Part shown: in pieces, positions 1-5,965 of the stretch
Layout: each line of letters begins with the position of its first letter
Numbering within the stretch: position 1 is the stretch's first letter
Notes under the pieces: model-generated
What the model was told of the DNA's origin: nothing
Databases searched by the model: none
The model's input: only the letters and a program-made list of their open reading frames with translations
Translations under genes and position numbers: made by a program
Assembly: GCA_900754715.1 (NCBI GenBank)
Contig: CAAEDX010000042.1
Location: forward strand, 1 to 12,299
Origin: Erysipelotrichaceae bacterium
GTDB taxonomy: Bacteria; Bacillota_I; Bacilli_A; Erysipelotrichales; Erysipelotrichaceae
Direction of reading: 5' to 3'
Length of the DNA stretch: 12,299 nt

Positions 1-589
1 ATGTCTCGATTTTATCGTCTGGTTCCTGCAGCAATTCATACAAGTTTTCTTTTCGCAGTACCAAAGTACGGTCAAACTGGGTCAAGACATCTGAAATCTT
101 CTGCATATCGTAATCATGAATGAAATCTATGATGACCCCTTCTTCTTTTGATTCGATCAACCGTCCGTAGTACAAATGTTTGATCTGCACTTTTTTCGTC
201 ATTTCTATGTATTTTAAGGCAAAGAGCAGCTTCATCGGAATATTGCGGAATGAGTGGGTAATGTCCAAGATGATCTCTTCATTCTCATGCATATAAAATA
301 ACAGTTCTTTGACAAAAGCATCAAAATCGATCGTGTGCCTGATCTTGACAAAGTTTAATTTCACCATATCTTTGGTTCTTTGAGTCAATGCTTCGTGGTA
401 TTTCGTGTACGACTCATCTGTGCAAAATACGATGACTTCTGTCAGCTGATCTAAAAATTTCTCTATGATAGGCAGCTGGACAAATTCTGATATTATCGCA
501 TGTTCAGGGTCTTGCTGAAAAGTATAAATGACTTCTTTATAGCCTTCTGGCTTTGTTCCTATTCCCAAAAAAGTAAAATATTGCACCAT
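1..589 (-). CDS. CARF-domain protein, Csx1/TM1812-like (DxTHG family), partial: 3' end off window
   Basis: The reverse strand reads 196 codons without a stop from ATG at 589 to the window edge. The start is set by AGGAGG at 595-600, five bases upstream. The N-terminus has the FLGIGTKPEGY pattern (residues 7-17) of CRISPR-associated CARF proteins, which open with a 'FLGTG.Y' strand-loop. Residues 106-119 read IILDITHSFRNIPM, the DxTHG/DxTHxFR signature of the TM1812/Csx1 group with Ser in place of Gly. A helix and an IKHLYYGR strand (136-143) follow, as in the Rossmann-like CARF fold. CARF domains of this family bind cyclic oligoadenylates made by Cas10 of type III CRISPR systems and switch on a C-terminal effector, often a HEPN RNase. 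That effector part would lie beyond the left edge, so effector type and activity are unknown. No signal peptide or membrane segment is seen. Three 60-base lines that I counted inside the gene (1-60, 121-180, 361-420) have 23, 23 and 25 G+C, against 35 in 961-1020, which hints at transfer. Confidence 0.82.
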   Translation of the reverse strand, partial: MVQYFTFLGIGTKPEGYKEVIYTFQQDPEHAIISEFVQLPIIEKFLDQLTEVIVFCTDESYTKYHEALTQRTKDMVKLNFVKIRHTIDFDAFVKELLFYMHENEEIILDITHSFRNIPMKLLFALKYIEMTKKVQIKHLYYGRLIESKEEGVIIDFIHDYDMQKISDVLTQFDRTLVLRKENLYELLQEPDDKIET

Positions 590-600
590 CTATCCCTCCT

Positions 601-636
601 TTCTGTAATTATACACTGTGCTGCATCCATATACAA
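601..636 (-). promoter_or_regulatory. Promoter of the CARF gene
   Basis: On the reverse strand, a -35 like TTGTAT (631-636) and a perfect -10 TATAAT (608-613) are separated by exactly 17 bases. The predicted start near 601 leaves a leader of only about 12 bases, holding the RBS (595-600). The CARF gene therefore appears to be transcribed on its own, independently of the ABC transporter upstream. Confidence 0.65.
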
Positions 637-744
637 ACGATTTGTAAGCGTTTTCCAAAATATAAAAGAAGAAATGATATTTTCTTTCACACTATGCCAA
701 ATTTGTGATAAAAATCTTATGATCGATATGAAATGCGACATAGT

Positions 745-773
745 AAAAGGGCCAGCCTGAACAGGCCGCCCTT
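745..773 (-). terminator. Intrinsic terminator after the ABC transporter
   Basis: Reading the minus strand just after the stop codon, AAGGGC and GCCTG pair with CAGGC and GCCCTT around a small internal bulge and a tight loop, followed by four T residues (A745-A748 on the plus strand). The short T run makes this a moderate terminator. Confidence 0.55.
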
Positions 774-775
774 AG

Positions 776-2515
776 TTATTCCTCCAGCCCTTCAAACTGA
801 AGCCGATAGTATCTGGCATAGATATTGTTTTTGTCGATCAGCTGCTGGTGAGTGCCGCGTTCTTCGATGCCGTGTTCTCCGATCACGATGATCTCATCGG
901 CATTGCGGATGGTGGACAGACGGTGGGCGATGGTGATGCAGGTCCTGTTTTTGGCGAGTTCTTCCAGGCTTTTCTGGATGTGGCGCTCGCTTTCGTTGTC
1001 GAGCGCGCTGGTGGCTTCATCAAGGATCAGGATCTTCGGATCCTTCAGGAATACGCGCGCGATCGAAATGCGCTGTTTCTGTCCGCCGCTGAGCCGTGCG
1101 CCGCGTTCTCCGGCATAGGTGTCGTATCCATCCGGAAGCGACATGATGAACTCATGGATATTGGCTTTCTTGGCAGCGTCGATGATCTCTTCATCACTGG
1201 CACCCGGACGCCCATAGGCGATGTTTTCCTTGATCGTTCCGGCAAACAGATACACATCCTGCTGGACGATGCCGATCGCGCGGCGCAGTGATTCCAGCGT
1301 AAAGCTGCGGATATCTTTGCCATCGATCTGAATGCTGCCGCTGTTCACTTCATAAAACCGCGGAAGCAGTGAGCAGATCGTCGTCTTTCCCCCGCCGCTG
1401 GGACCGACCAGCGCGATGGAACGGCCAGCATCGATATGGATGTTGATATGATCCAGCACCGTCTCATTTTCCGTATAGCTGAAGCATACATCTTTATAAT
1501 CGATCACGCCGTCCACTTCGCGCAGTTCCACGCTGTCTGGCGCATCCACGATATCAGGTCTTGTCTCCATGACTTCATTAAAGCGCTTGAAGCCGGAATA
1601 GCCTTTTTGCAGCATTTCGGTGAACTCGACGAGCACTTCGATCGGTGAAACAAAAATGTTGATGTACAGCGCATAGGTCGCCAATGCCACCGGCTCCAGC
1701 GTTCCCTGCGCGATGAACCATGCGCCGCCGACGAGGATCGTGACGTAAAGCAGACCTTGAAAGAAGTTGTTCCCGCCCTGGAAGCGGCCCATGCAATGAT
1801 AGTTATTGATCTTGCTGGTGAGATAGCGCTCATTGCTGCGGGCAAATTTGCGCCGCTCGATCTTTTCGTTCGCAAATGATTTCACGACCCGGATGCCGGC
1901 CAGCGTATCTTGCAGGGAAGCATTGACGCCGGCGATCTTGCGGCGGTTTTCCATGAATGTCTCCTGCATCCTGCGGTTCTGACGCAGCGAGAACAGCAAC
2001 ATGCATATGGTCACGATCATCAGCAGCACCGTCAGCGGCACATGGATGGCCATGAGCAGGATGAAGGAACCGATGATCTTCAGCAGCGAGATGAAGACAT
2101 TTTCCGGACCGTGGTGCGCAAACTCGCAGATGTCAAACAGATCGCTGACCAGTCGGCTCATCATCTCACCGGTGTTATTCTTATCATAATAGGAAAAGGA
2201 AAGACGTTCGTATTGATCGAACAGCTCTTTGCGCATATCGCGTTCCATCTGCGCGCCCATGATATGCCCTTGCGCAGACACATAGTATTTGCACAAGGCC
2301 CGTACCGTATACATGATGAGCAGGATGACGAGCAATAAGATGATGGCGTCTTTGATCTCCTCCGCGCTTTCCAGATAAAGTGTGGCATTGAGATAATTCA
2401 GGATCTGCGGAAAAGCCAGGTCGATGACGCTGATGCCCATCGCGCAGATCATATCGAATAGGAACACTTTCCAGTATGGACGATAATACCGGATGAATTT
2501 CCTCATGATCTTCAT
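776..2515 (-). CDS. ABC exporter half-transporter (fused permease and ATPase)
   Basis: A 579-residue protein of the usual length for an MsbA/LmrA-type exporter half. About six hydrophobic segments fall near residues 13-37, 56-78, 138-157, 158-176, 253-272 and 276-296, forming the type I exporter membrane domain. The C-terminal ATPase is complete: aromatic A-loop Tyr in FSY (about 347), Walker A GPSGGGKTT (371-379), Q-loop Gln in IVQQD (416-420), signature LSGGQKQR (475-482), Walker B ILILDE with catalytic Glu500, D-loop SALD, and H-loop His531. All catalytic residues are present, so it could work as a homodimer; no partner half-transporter is adjacent. The substrate cannot be told: drugs, lipids or peptides are all possible. 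The start at 2515 is supported by AAGGGGG at 2523-2529, seven bases upstream. Confidence 0.93.
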   Translation of the reverse strand: MKIMRKFIRYYRPYWKVFLFDMICAMGISVIDLAFPQILNYLNATLYLESAEEIKDAIILLLVILLIMYTVRALCKYYVSAQGHIMGAQMERDMRKELFDQYERLSFSYYDKNNTGEMMSRLVSDLFDICEFAHHGPENVFISLLKIIGSFILLMAIHVPLTVLLMIVTICMLLFSLRQNRRMQETFMENRRKIAGVNASLQDTLAGIRVVKSFANEKIERRKFARSNERYLTSKINNYHCMGRFQGGNNFFQGLLYVTILVGGAWFIAQGTLEPVALATYALYINIFVSPIEVLVEFTEMLQKGYSGFKRFNEVMETRPDIVDAPDSVELREVDGVIDYKDVCFSYTENETVLDHINIHIDAGRSIALVGPSGGGKTTICSLLPRFYEVNSGSIQIDGKDIRSFTLESLRRAIGIVQQDVYLFAGTIKENIAYGRPGASDEEIIDAAKKANIHEFIMSLPDGYDTYAGERGARLSGGQKQRISIARVFLKDPKILILDEATSALDNESERHIQKSLEELAKNRTCITIAHRLSTIRNADEIIVIGEHGIEERGTHQQLIDKNNIYARYYRLQFEGLEE

Positions 2516-2540
2516 AGATGTACCCCCTTCACAGGCTGAT

Positions 2541-2549
2541 ATTATACCA
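2541..2549 (-). promoter_or_regulatory. Extended -10 promoter of the ABC transporter
   Basis: The minus strand reads TGGTATAAT (2541-2549), a perfect -10 preceded by the TGn extension. No good -35 is seen 17 bases upstream, as is common for extended -10 promoters. The predicted start near 2534 gives a leader of about 20 bases containing the RBS. The palindrome at 2601-2616 lies about 55 bases upstream of this -10, so one site might also affect this gene. Confidence 0.55.
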
Positions 2550-2600
2550 TGATTCGCCTGCTTGTGCCGCAGAAGTGAACAGGGATGACATATACCGATA

Positions 2601-2616
2601 GTTAGTAATAGCTAAC
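2601..2616. promoter_or_regulatory. Palindromic operator candidate, upstream copy
   Basis: GTTAG (2601-2605) and CTAAC (2612-2616) form perfect 5-bp arms around a 6-base centre. The 16 bases match the reverse complement of the palindrome at 2673-2688 in 15 positions. The site sits 17 bases upstream of the -35 of the nrdI promoter, between it and the divergent ABC transporter promoter. Confidence 0.6.
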
Positions 2617-2633
2617 TTTTTCGATGTATTTCG

Positions 2634-2662
2634 TTGACTTATAAAACGATCGGTGATACTGT
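2634..2662 (+). promoter_or_regulatory. Promoter of the nrdI-DUF3793 operon
   Basis: A good -35 TTGACT lies at 2634-2639. The -10 is less certain: GATACT (2655-2660, 15-base spacer) or TACTGT (2657-2662, 17-base spacer). Either choice puts the transcription start just before or inside the palindrome at 2673-2688. That arrangement suits repression by a protein bound there. Confidence 0.5.
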
Positions 2663-2672
2663 AAATGCGTAA

Positions 2673-2688
2673 GTTAGCTATAACTAAC
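2673..2688. promoter_or_regulatory. Palindromic operator candidate, downstream copy
   Basis: GTTAG (2673-2677) and CTAAC (2684-2688) flank a 6-base centre. The site lies at the expected transcription start and directly abuts the nrdI ribosome binding site at 2689. Its centre is 72 bases from that of the copy at 2601-2616, close to seven DNA turns, so two bound dimers would face the same side of the helix. Confidence 0.6.
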
Positions 2689-2696
2689 GGAGGAGG
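2689..2696 (+). promoter_or_regulatory. RBS fixing the nrdI start
   Basis: GGAGGAGG sits seven bases before the ATG at 2704. The frame is open back to an ATG at 2665, but that start has no such site and would encode the palindrome as protein. Confidence 0.85.
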
Positions 2697-2703
2697 AACT
2701 ATC

Positions 2704-3057
2704 ATGAAAATTGCATATGCATCAAGGACCGGAAACGTAGAGTCCATCGTTTCCCAGCTCGATCTGGAAGCCATGCGCATCGACAGCGGCAATGAGACCG
2801 CAGCGGAAAGCTATGTGCTGTTCACCTATACTGACGGATATGGCGATGTGCCCGCAGAAGTAGAAAACTTTCTGGCCGGCAACGCCATGTTCCTGAAAGG
2901 CGTCGTCGTGTCCGGAGATACTGGTTATGGCGAAGCGTATTGCCTGGCTGGCGACAAGATCGCCGAAGAATATGATGTCGAATGCCTGTACAAAGTGGAA
3001 AACGCCGGTACGCCGGAAGATATCGAGGCCATCAAAGAAAAGCTGGCTTCATTGTAA
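2704..3057 (+). CDS. nrdI: NrdI-type flavodoxin (class Ib ribonucleotide reductase activator)
   Basis: A 117-residue protein. It opens with MKIAYASRTGNVESIV, the flavodoxin phosphate-binding loop (SRTGN, residues 7-11). FTYTDGYGDVP (about 40-50) and VSGDTGYGEAYCLAGDKIAEEY (around 69-90, quoted here only as landmarks) give the NrdI pattern of a glycine-rich FMN loop and a conserved 'G...FGEAFCLAGD' stretch. GTPEDIEAIKEKL closes the protein, as in known NrdI. NrdI supplies oxidant to the dimanganese NrdF subunit of class Ib ribonucleotide reductase, in the cytosol. The small size and C-terminal pattern favour NrdI over an electron-transfer flavodoxin. Oddly, no nrdE, nrdF or nrdH is adjacent. 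It is followed after three bases by the DUF3793 gene, so the two are surely co-transcribed. Confidence 0.82.
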   Translation: MKIAYASRTGNVESIVSQLDLEAMRIDSGNETAAESYVLFTYTDGYGDVPAEVENFLAGNAMFLKGVVVSGDTGYGEAYCLAGDKIAEEYDVECLYKVENAGTPEDIEAIKEKLASL

Positions 3058-3060
3058 GAC

Positions 3061-3615
3061 ATGAGCACAGACGAACGTCAGCTTGAAAAGCTGCTTGCGC
3101 TTCACTGCGCACCGGTGCTGAAAGACCGCAAGGTTTCCAACATGTTTCACATTCAGCGCGACAGCTTCGATGATCTTTCCGCTACGCTCTCCTTATATAA
3201 TGGAAAGCTGAATCAAAAAGGCATCCATCTGACCATGTTCCAGCAGGAAAGCGAACGGGTCACAGTATTCGTCTATCGGCGCCGCAGGCTTGCGCTGCTG
3301 CTTGAACGCAAAGACGTGCAAGCCTTTCTGCGCCGCTTTGACTATCCAAGCGGTCCTCTGACCGCCATACTGCGCCATCTGGACCGCAGGCTGCGCGACT
3401 GTAAAGGATATCCCCACGAGATCGGGATCTTTCTTGGTTATCCGCTCCATGATGTGGAAGGATTCATCGAACAGCGCGAATGTGTGCTGATGGGATACTG
3501 GAAAGTCTATCGTTATCCGGCAGCGGCACAGCGGCTGTTCGCTCTGTATGACGCATGCATCCGAGAGCTGCTCAGCGGTCTGCGCCGCGGGCAGTGCATC
3601 GAACAATTGATCTAG
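3061..3615 (+). CDS. DUF3793 family protein
   Basis: A 184-residue soluble protein. It carries what I recognise as DUF3793 landmarks: HCAPVLKDRKVSNMF (15-29), a basic VFVYRRRRLALLL strand and helix (69-81), HEIGIFLGYPLHDVEGFIE (119-137) and GYWKVYRYPAAAQRLFALY (145-163). The family has no established biochemical role; from memory, members are often encoded beside flavodoxins and ferrous iron transport genes in gut Bacillota. The start lies three bases after the nrdI stop with no clear Shine-Dalgarno sequence, so translation is probably coupled to nrdI. An internal ATG at 3142 would remove the conserved N-terminal motif and is less likely. The pairing with NrdI suggests a redox or metal-linked job, but this is only guilt by association. 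Confidence 0.8.
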   Translation: MSTDERQLEKLLALHCAPVLKDRKVSNMFHIQRDSFDDLSATLSLYNGKLNQKGIHLTMFQQESERVTVFVYRRRRLALLLERKDVQAFLRRFDYPSGPLTAILRHLDRRLRDCKGYPHEIGIFLGYPLHDVEGFIEQRECVLMGYWKVYRYPAAAQRLFALYDACIRELLSGLRRGQCIEQLI

Positions 3616-3635
3616 GTCCCGCCCGGGACCTTTTT
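3615..3635 (+). terminator. Intrinsic terminator of the nrdI operon
   Basis: GGTCCC (3615-3620) pairs perfectly with GGGACC (3625-3630) around the loop GCCC, followed by five T residues. The stem begins with the last base of the DUF3793 stop codon, and the T run overlaps the stop codon of the convergent MerR gene. The minus strand has no T run after the hairpin, so it works in one direction only. Confidence 0.88.
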
Positions 3636-4482
3636 ACATGCGCGCCTTCATGTCCATGCGGACACGATGGTCCAGTTTGAGCAGCGCATGCCGATAAGCG
3701 CGGTAAGGCGGACTGAGCCGTTCCATCGCTGGGAGAAACACCGTATCATACCCGATCTGATGAAGCGCTCTGGCAAAGCGCCGGCGCAGCCAGTATGCCG
3801 GTGAGACGAGGCGCAGCCAGCGCGCCTTGCGGCTTTGCCGCAGCAACTGCGCATATTGCGCTTCATCCGGCGCGACCGCTTCCCTCAGCTTTGCCGATGC
3901 CGCATCCCCGCTTTGAAGCAGCACGTGTTCATCGATGCGGGACACCAAGGCCATATAGCAGCGCAAGCTGAATGGCATGCGAATATCCGCCTGATCCCAG
4001 AACGCGATGATCTTTGCAAATGCCTCACGCTGCTCACACGTGGAAAACGGAATCTGCAGATATGGCCGGAAATGATGACAGAGCATCTTCCCCAGCGTGC
4101 CGGGGATCATCTCGCTGATCGCGTCGATGATCAGCTGATGATCCAGCCGCTCATCCGCCTGTGCGTGGTCGCCATCGTCCAATAACGCGCGGATCGCGCG
4201 CAGCTGTTCCTGGGTGCACTGGCTGAGCGTCTCCTTTTGCGCATATAGCTTTTCCAGCGCGTCTTTCTCGCTGACCTCATGCGCGGATATCGCCGCGATC
4301 GTCTCGCTGTCCATGCCCAGCTTGCGCCAGACGCTGATCTGATGCAGACGGAAAAGATGTCCCTCATCATAACAGCGATAGCCGCTGGCATCTCTGGGCA
4401 CGCTGAGCAATCCTTTTTCCTCGTAGTACTTTATCGCGCGCTGGCTCATCCCGCTGCGCTGTGCGATCTCTTTGATCCTCAT
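3634..4482 (-). CDS. MerR-family transcriptional regulator
   Basis: A 282-residue protein with the MerR N-terminal DNA-binding domain: helix-turn-helix RIKEIAQRSGMSQRAIKYYE (2-21), the family's 'YYEEKGLL' and wing SGYRCYDEGHLFRLHQI (33-49), then a likely dimerisation helix (about 74-105). The C-terminal part (about 110-282) is a long helical domain with EMIPGTLGKMLCHHF (124-138). It resembles effector regions of other Bacillota MerR-like regulators, but I cannot name a ligand; no clear cysteine metal site is seen. MerR proteins twist promoters with overlong spacers into active form. The gene's own promoter has just such a 19-bp spacer with a dyad, so it is probably autoregulated. The start at 4482 has GAAGGTG at 4488-4494. 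A 169-residue gene lies divergently and may be a target. Confidence 0.9.
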   Translation of the reverse strand: MRIKEIAQRSGMSQRAIKYYEEKGLLSVPRDASGYRCYDEGHLFRLHQISVWRKLGMDSETIAAISAHEVSEKDALEKLYAQKETLSQCTQEQLRAIRALLDDGDHAQADERLDHQLIIDAISEMIPGTLGKMLCHHFRPYLQIPFSTCEQREAFAKIIAFWDQADIRMPFSLRCYMALVSRIDEHVLLQSGDAASAKLREAVAPDEAQYAQLLRQSRKARWLRLVSPAYWLRRRFARALHQIGYDTVFLPAMERLSPPYRAYRHALLKLDHRVRMDMKARM

Positions 4483-4505
4483 CTCTACACCTTCTTTTTG
4501 CGTTC

Positions 4506-4536
4506 AGTGTAAACCTGAACCTGGCGTGCAGGTCAA
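4506..4536 (-). promoter_or_regulatory. MerR-type promoter and operator of the MerR gene
   Basis: On the minus strand, -35 TTGACC (4531-4536) and -10 TACACT (4506-4511) are 19 bases apart, longer than the normal 17. The spacer region carries a dyad at 4513-4533: ACCTGAAC on one side and GTGCAGGT on the other, pairing as ACCTG.AC and GT.CAGGT. A long spacer filled by a dyad is the hallmark of MerR-family promoters. Confidence 0.82.
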
Positions 4537-4552
4537 GTCGAAGCAAAAAAAC

Positions 4553-4581
4553 TTACACGAACCTGACAAAAATGATAAAAT
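4553..4581 (+). promoter_or_regulatory. Promoter of the 169-residue unknown gene
   Basis: -35 TTACAC (4553-4558) and extended -10 TGATAAAAT (4573-4581; hexamer 4576-4581) are separated by 17 bases. It points away from the MerR promoter. Its -35 is 20 bases from the edge of the MerR dyad, so MerR binding could affect it. Confidence 0.6.
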
Positions 4582-4596
4582 ATCAGTAAAGCAAGC

Positions 4597-4634
4597 ATGT
4601 GTCCTGCTCGTGCGTCGCACGCCGTGGGGCACGT
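4597..4634 (+). other. Leader hairpin before the unknown gene
   Basis: Two stacked helices can form in the predicted mRNA leader. The outer one pairs 4597-4604 with 4627-4634 (eight pairs including two G-U). The inner one is CGTGC/GCACG (4609-4613 with 4617-4621) around a 3-base loop. The T-rich stretch TCTTTTCTTT follows, just before the RBS. It may be a weak attenuator or an mRNA stabiliser; no known riboswitch class is recognised. Confidence 0.35.
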
Positions 4635-4655
4635 CTTTTCTTTCAGGAGGTCCTT

Positions 4656-5165
4656 ATGAAGTTTGAAAAAAACGAGATCGTGCTGTACCGTCTGATGCTG
4701 GCAAAGATACGTGATGTCCTTACCGTGAGCGGACAGTCTTGCTATTTGCTGGATTCGCTTGAATCTGATCATTGTCAGTATCAAGTTCCTGTCGAAAACC
4801 GGATGGATCATTTGCAGAAACTGCCGGACACACAGGAATGCAAGGCATTGCTGGCGCGCATTCCTGCCTTGCCGATGCAGCGCATCACGCGCAATGCCAT
4901 TGCCCGCAGCTGCAAGAGCATCCTGGAACATAGCGACATCATCGAATGGCTTTCCCTGTTGAAGACGATGCATGCGGACAAGCTGAGCGCAGAAGCATCG
5001 GGACGGAAATTCCCAGACAGCGAAAAGCATTTCTATGATGTGGCGCTGGAGCGCATCACCATCATCCTTGCCGCTGGCATGCAGATGAGCAGCGAGGAAA
5101 GCGGCAAGCTGCTGCTGGATGCGTTAGATGAAGCCATTCAGGCCGAAAAGCAGACACTGCCCTGA
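4656..5165 (+). CDS. Hypothetical protein, 169 residues, probably helical and cytosolic
   Basis: I do not recognise this protein. The start is set by AGGAGG at 4645-4650, five bases before ATG 4656; the frame is open further upstream but would translate the leader hairpin. The protein has no signal peptide, membrane segment or recognisable catalytic motif. It is rich in Glu, Lys, Leu and Ala and appears mainly helical, e.g. FEKNEIVLYRLMLAKIRDVL (3-22) and a C-terminal stretch ending in GKLLLDALDEAIQAEKQTLP (150-169). It has its own promoter, leader structure and terminator, and is divergent from a MerR regulator. This is a typical layout for a regulator and its target, but the link is not shown. 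Confidence 0.75.
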   Translation: MKFEKNEIVLYRLMLAKIRDVLTVSGQSCYLLDSLESDHCQYQVPVENRMDHLQKLPDTQECKALLARIPALPMQRITRNAIARSCKSILEHSDIIEWLSLLKTMHADKLSAEASGRKFPDSEKHFYDVALERITIILAAGMQMSSEESGKLLLDALDEAIQAEKQTLP

Positions 5166-5182
5166 TCCAGGACAGTTTTTTT
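5157..5182 (+). terminator. Intrinsic terminator of the unknown gene
   Basis: CTGCCCTG (5157-5164) pairs with CAGGACAG (5168-5175) with one mismatch and a 3-base loop, followed by seven T residues. The stem overlaps the stop codon (5163-5165), and the T run reaches the stop codon of the convergent methyltransferase gene. Confidence 0.82.
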
Positions 5183-5915
5183 ATCGCTTTTCTGCCGCCA
5201 CGATCAGCATCATGGGCCGGCGCAGCTCATCACGCATCCCTTCGATCGCCGCGACCATCTGCGGTGTCGGAGCTGGCTCCCTGACATCCCGCAGCGTGAA
5301 GCCCGCCTCGATCAAGCCATGCAGATAAGCGGTCAGCGTATGATGATACTTGATGACCCGCTCTCCCAGAAACAGCGCTTCCCGCCGGCCTTCCATAAAA
5401 TAATGGTCAAGAGGAAAGTGCAAGATGTTGCCTTGCGCGTCCCGGACCCAGTCCTGATCGCCATAGGCAGTGAAGAGCGGATGCTCACAGCTGAACACCA
5501 GCTGTCCGCCCGAAGCAAGCATATGGAAGATACGGACGAACAGCGGCTGCAGCTCTTCCACATAATGAAGCGCCAGCGAGCTGATCACGACATCATAGCT
5601 TTCTTCAGGAAAGCTGACGTCTTCCATGGCCATCCGCCGATAAGTGATGCGCGCATCCGTGCTCATCTGCCTTGCTTTTTCCAGCATCTTTTCTGAGATA
5701 TCGATGCCCATCACGCTGAGCGCGCCTTGCTCTGCCGCGTAACGGCAATGCCAGCCATAGCCGCAGCCCAGATCGAGCACGCGCCGGCCGCGCAGATCAG
5801 GCAGCATCTCCTTGAGCACATGCCATTCCCCAGCTCCTTTCAGTCCTTCGCGCGAACGGCGCATACCGGCATACTTCTTAAAGAATACCGGATCATCATA
5901 ATGGTTTTCTTTCAT
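5181..5915 (-). CDS. Class I SAM-dependent methyltransferase
   Basis: A 244-residue protein of the UbiE/Methyltransf_11 type. SAM-binding motif I is VLDLGCGYG (46-54), the acidic end of the second strand is GIDIS (70-74), a MAMEDV loop (95-100) contacts the adenine in relatives, and YDVVISSLALHYV (107-119) gives motif II and the following helix. GQLVFSCEHP (137-146) matches the post-II region. The substrate is unknown; this broad family acts on small molecules, quinones or other acceptors. The start at 5915 is chosen because AGGAGG (5921-5926) lies five bases upstream. An in-frame ATG at 5930 would place this RBS inside the coding sequence and lacks one of its own. The gene follows feoA after 50 bases filled by a terminator, and no separate promoter is obvious. 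Confidence 0.88.
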   Translation of the reverse strand: MKENHYDDPVFFKKYAGMRRSREGLKGAGEWHVLKEMLPDLRGRRVLDLGCGYGWHCRYAAEQGALSVMGIDISEKMLEKARQMSTDARITYRRMAMEDVSFPEESYDVVISSLALHYVEELQPLFVRIFHMLASGGQLVFSCEHPLFTAYGDQDWVRDAQGNILHFPLDHYFMEGRREALFLGERVIKYHHTLTAYLHGLIEAGFTLRDVREPAPTPQMVAAIEGMRDELRRPMMLIVAAEKR

Positions 5916-5920
5916 CTTGT

Positions 5921-5926
5921 CCTCCT
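5921..5926 (-). promoter_or_regulatory. RBS fixing the methyltransferase start
   Basis: AGGAGG on the minus strand, five bases before ATG 5915. It argues against the longer reading from ATG 5930. Confidence 0.85.
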
Positions 5927-5930
5927 GCAT

Positions 5931-5964
5931 GAAATAAAATCAGCCCCGCAAGACGCAGAGCTGA
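5931..5964 (-). terminator. Intrinsic terminator between feoA and the methyltransferase
   Basis: On the minus strand, TCAGCTCTGC (5955-5964) pairs with GCGGGGCTGA (5940-5949) over ten base pairs including two G-U, with loop GTCTT, followed by TTTTATTT. It fills almost the entire gap between the two genes, so the methyltransferase is either read through from feoA or has an internal promoter within feoA. Confidence 0.8.
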
Positions 5965-5965
5965 C

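Noticed and set aside
500..760. 86-codon plus-strand frame
   Set aside because: Runs antisense over the start of the CARF gene and its promoter, with no RBS or protein-like composition.
2665..2703. Longer N-terminus for the NrdI protein
   Set aside because: It would translate the palindrome and the RBS; family members begin near the 2704 ATG.
2704..3057. Ordinary electron-transfer flavodoxin
   Set aside because: At 117 residues with the GEAYCLAGD and GTPEDIE patterns it fits NrdI better than a 140-170 residue flavodoxin.
4533..5030. 165-codon minus-strand frame
   Set aside because: Antisense to the 169-residue gene. It would overlap the MerR promoter and dyad, and it has no good RBS, whereas the plus-strand gene has AGGAGG, a promoter and a terminator.
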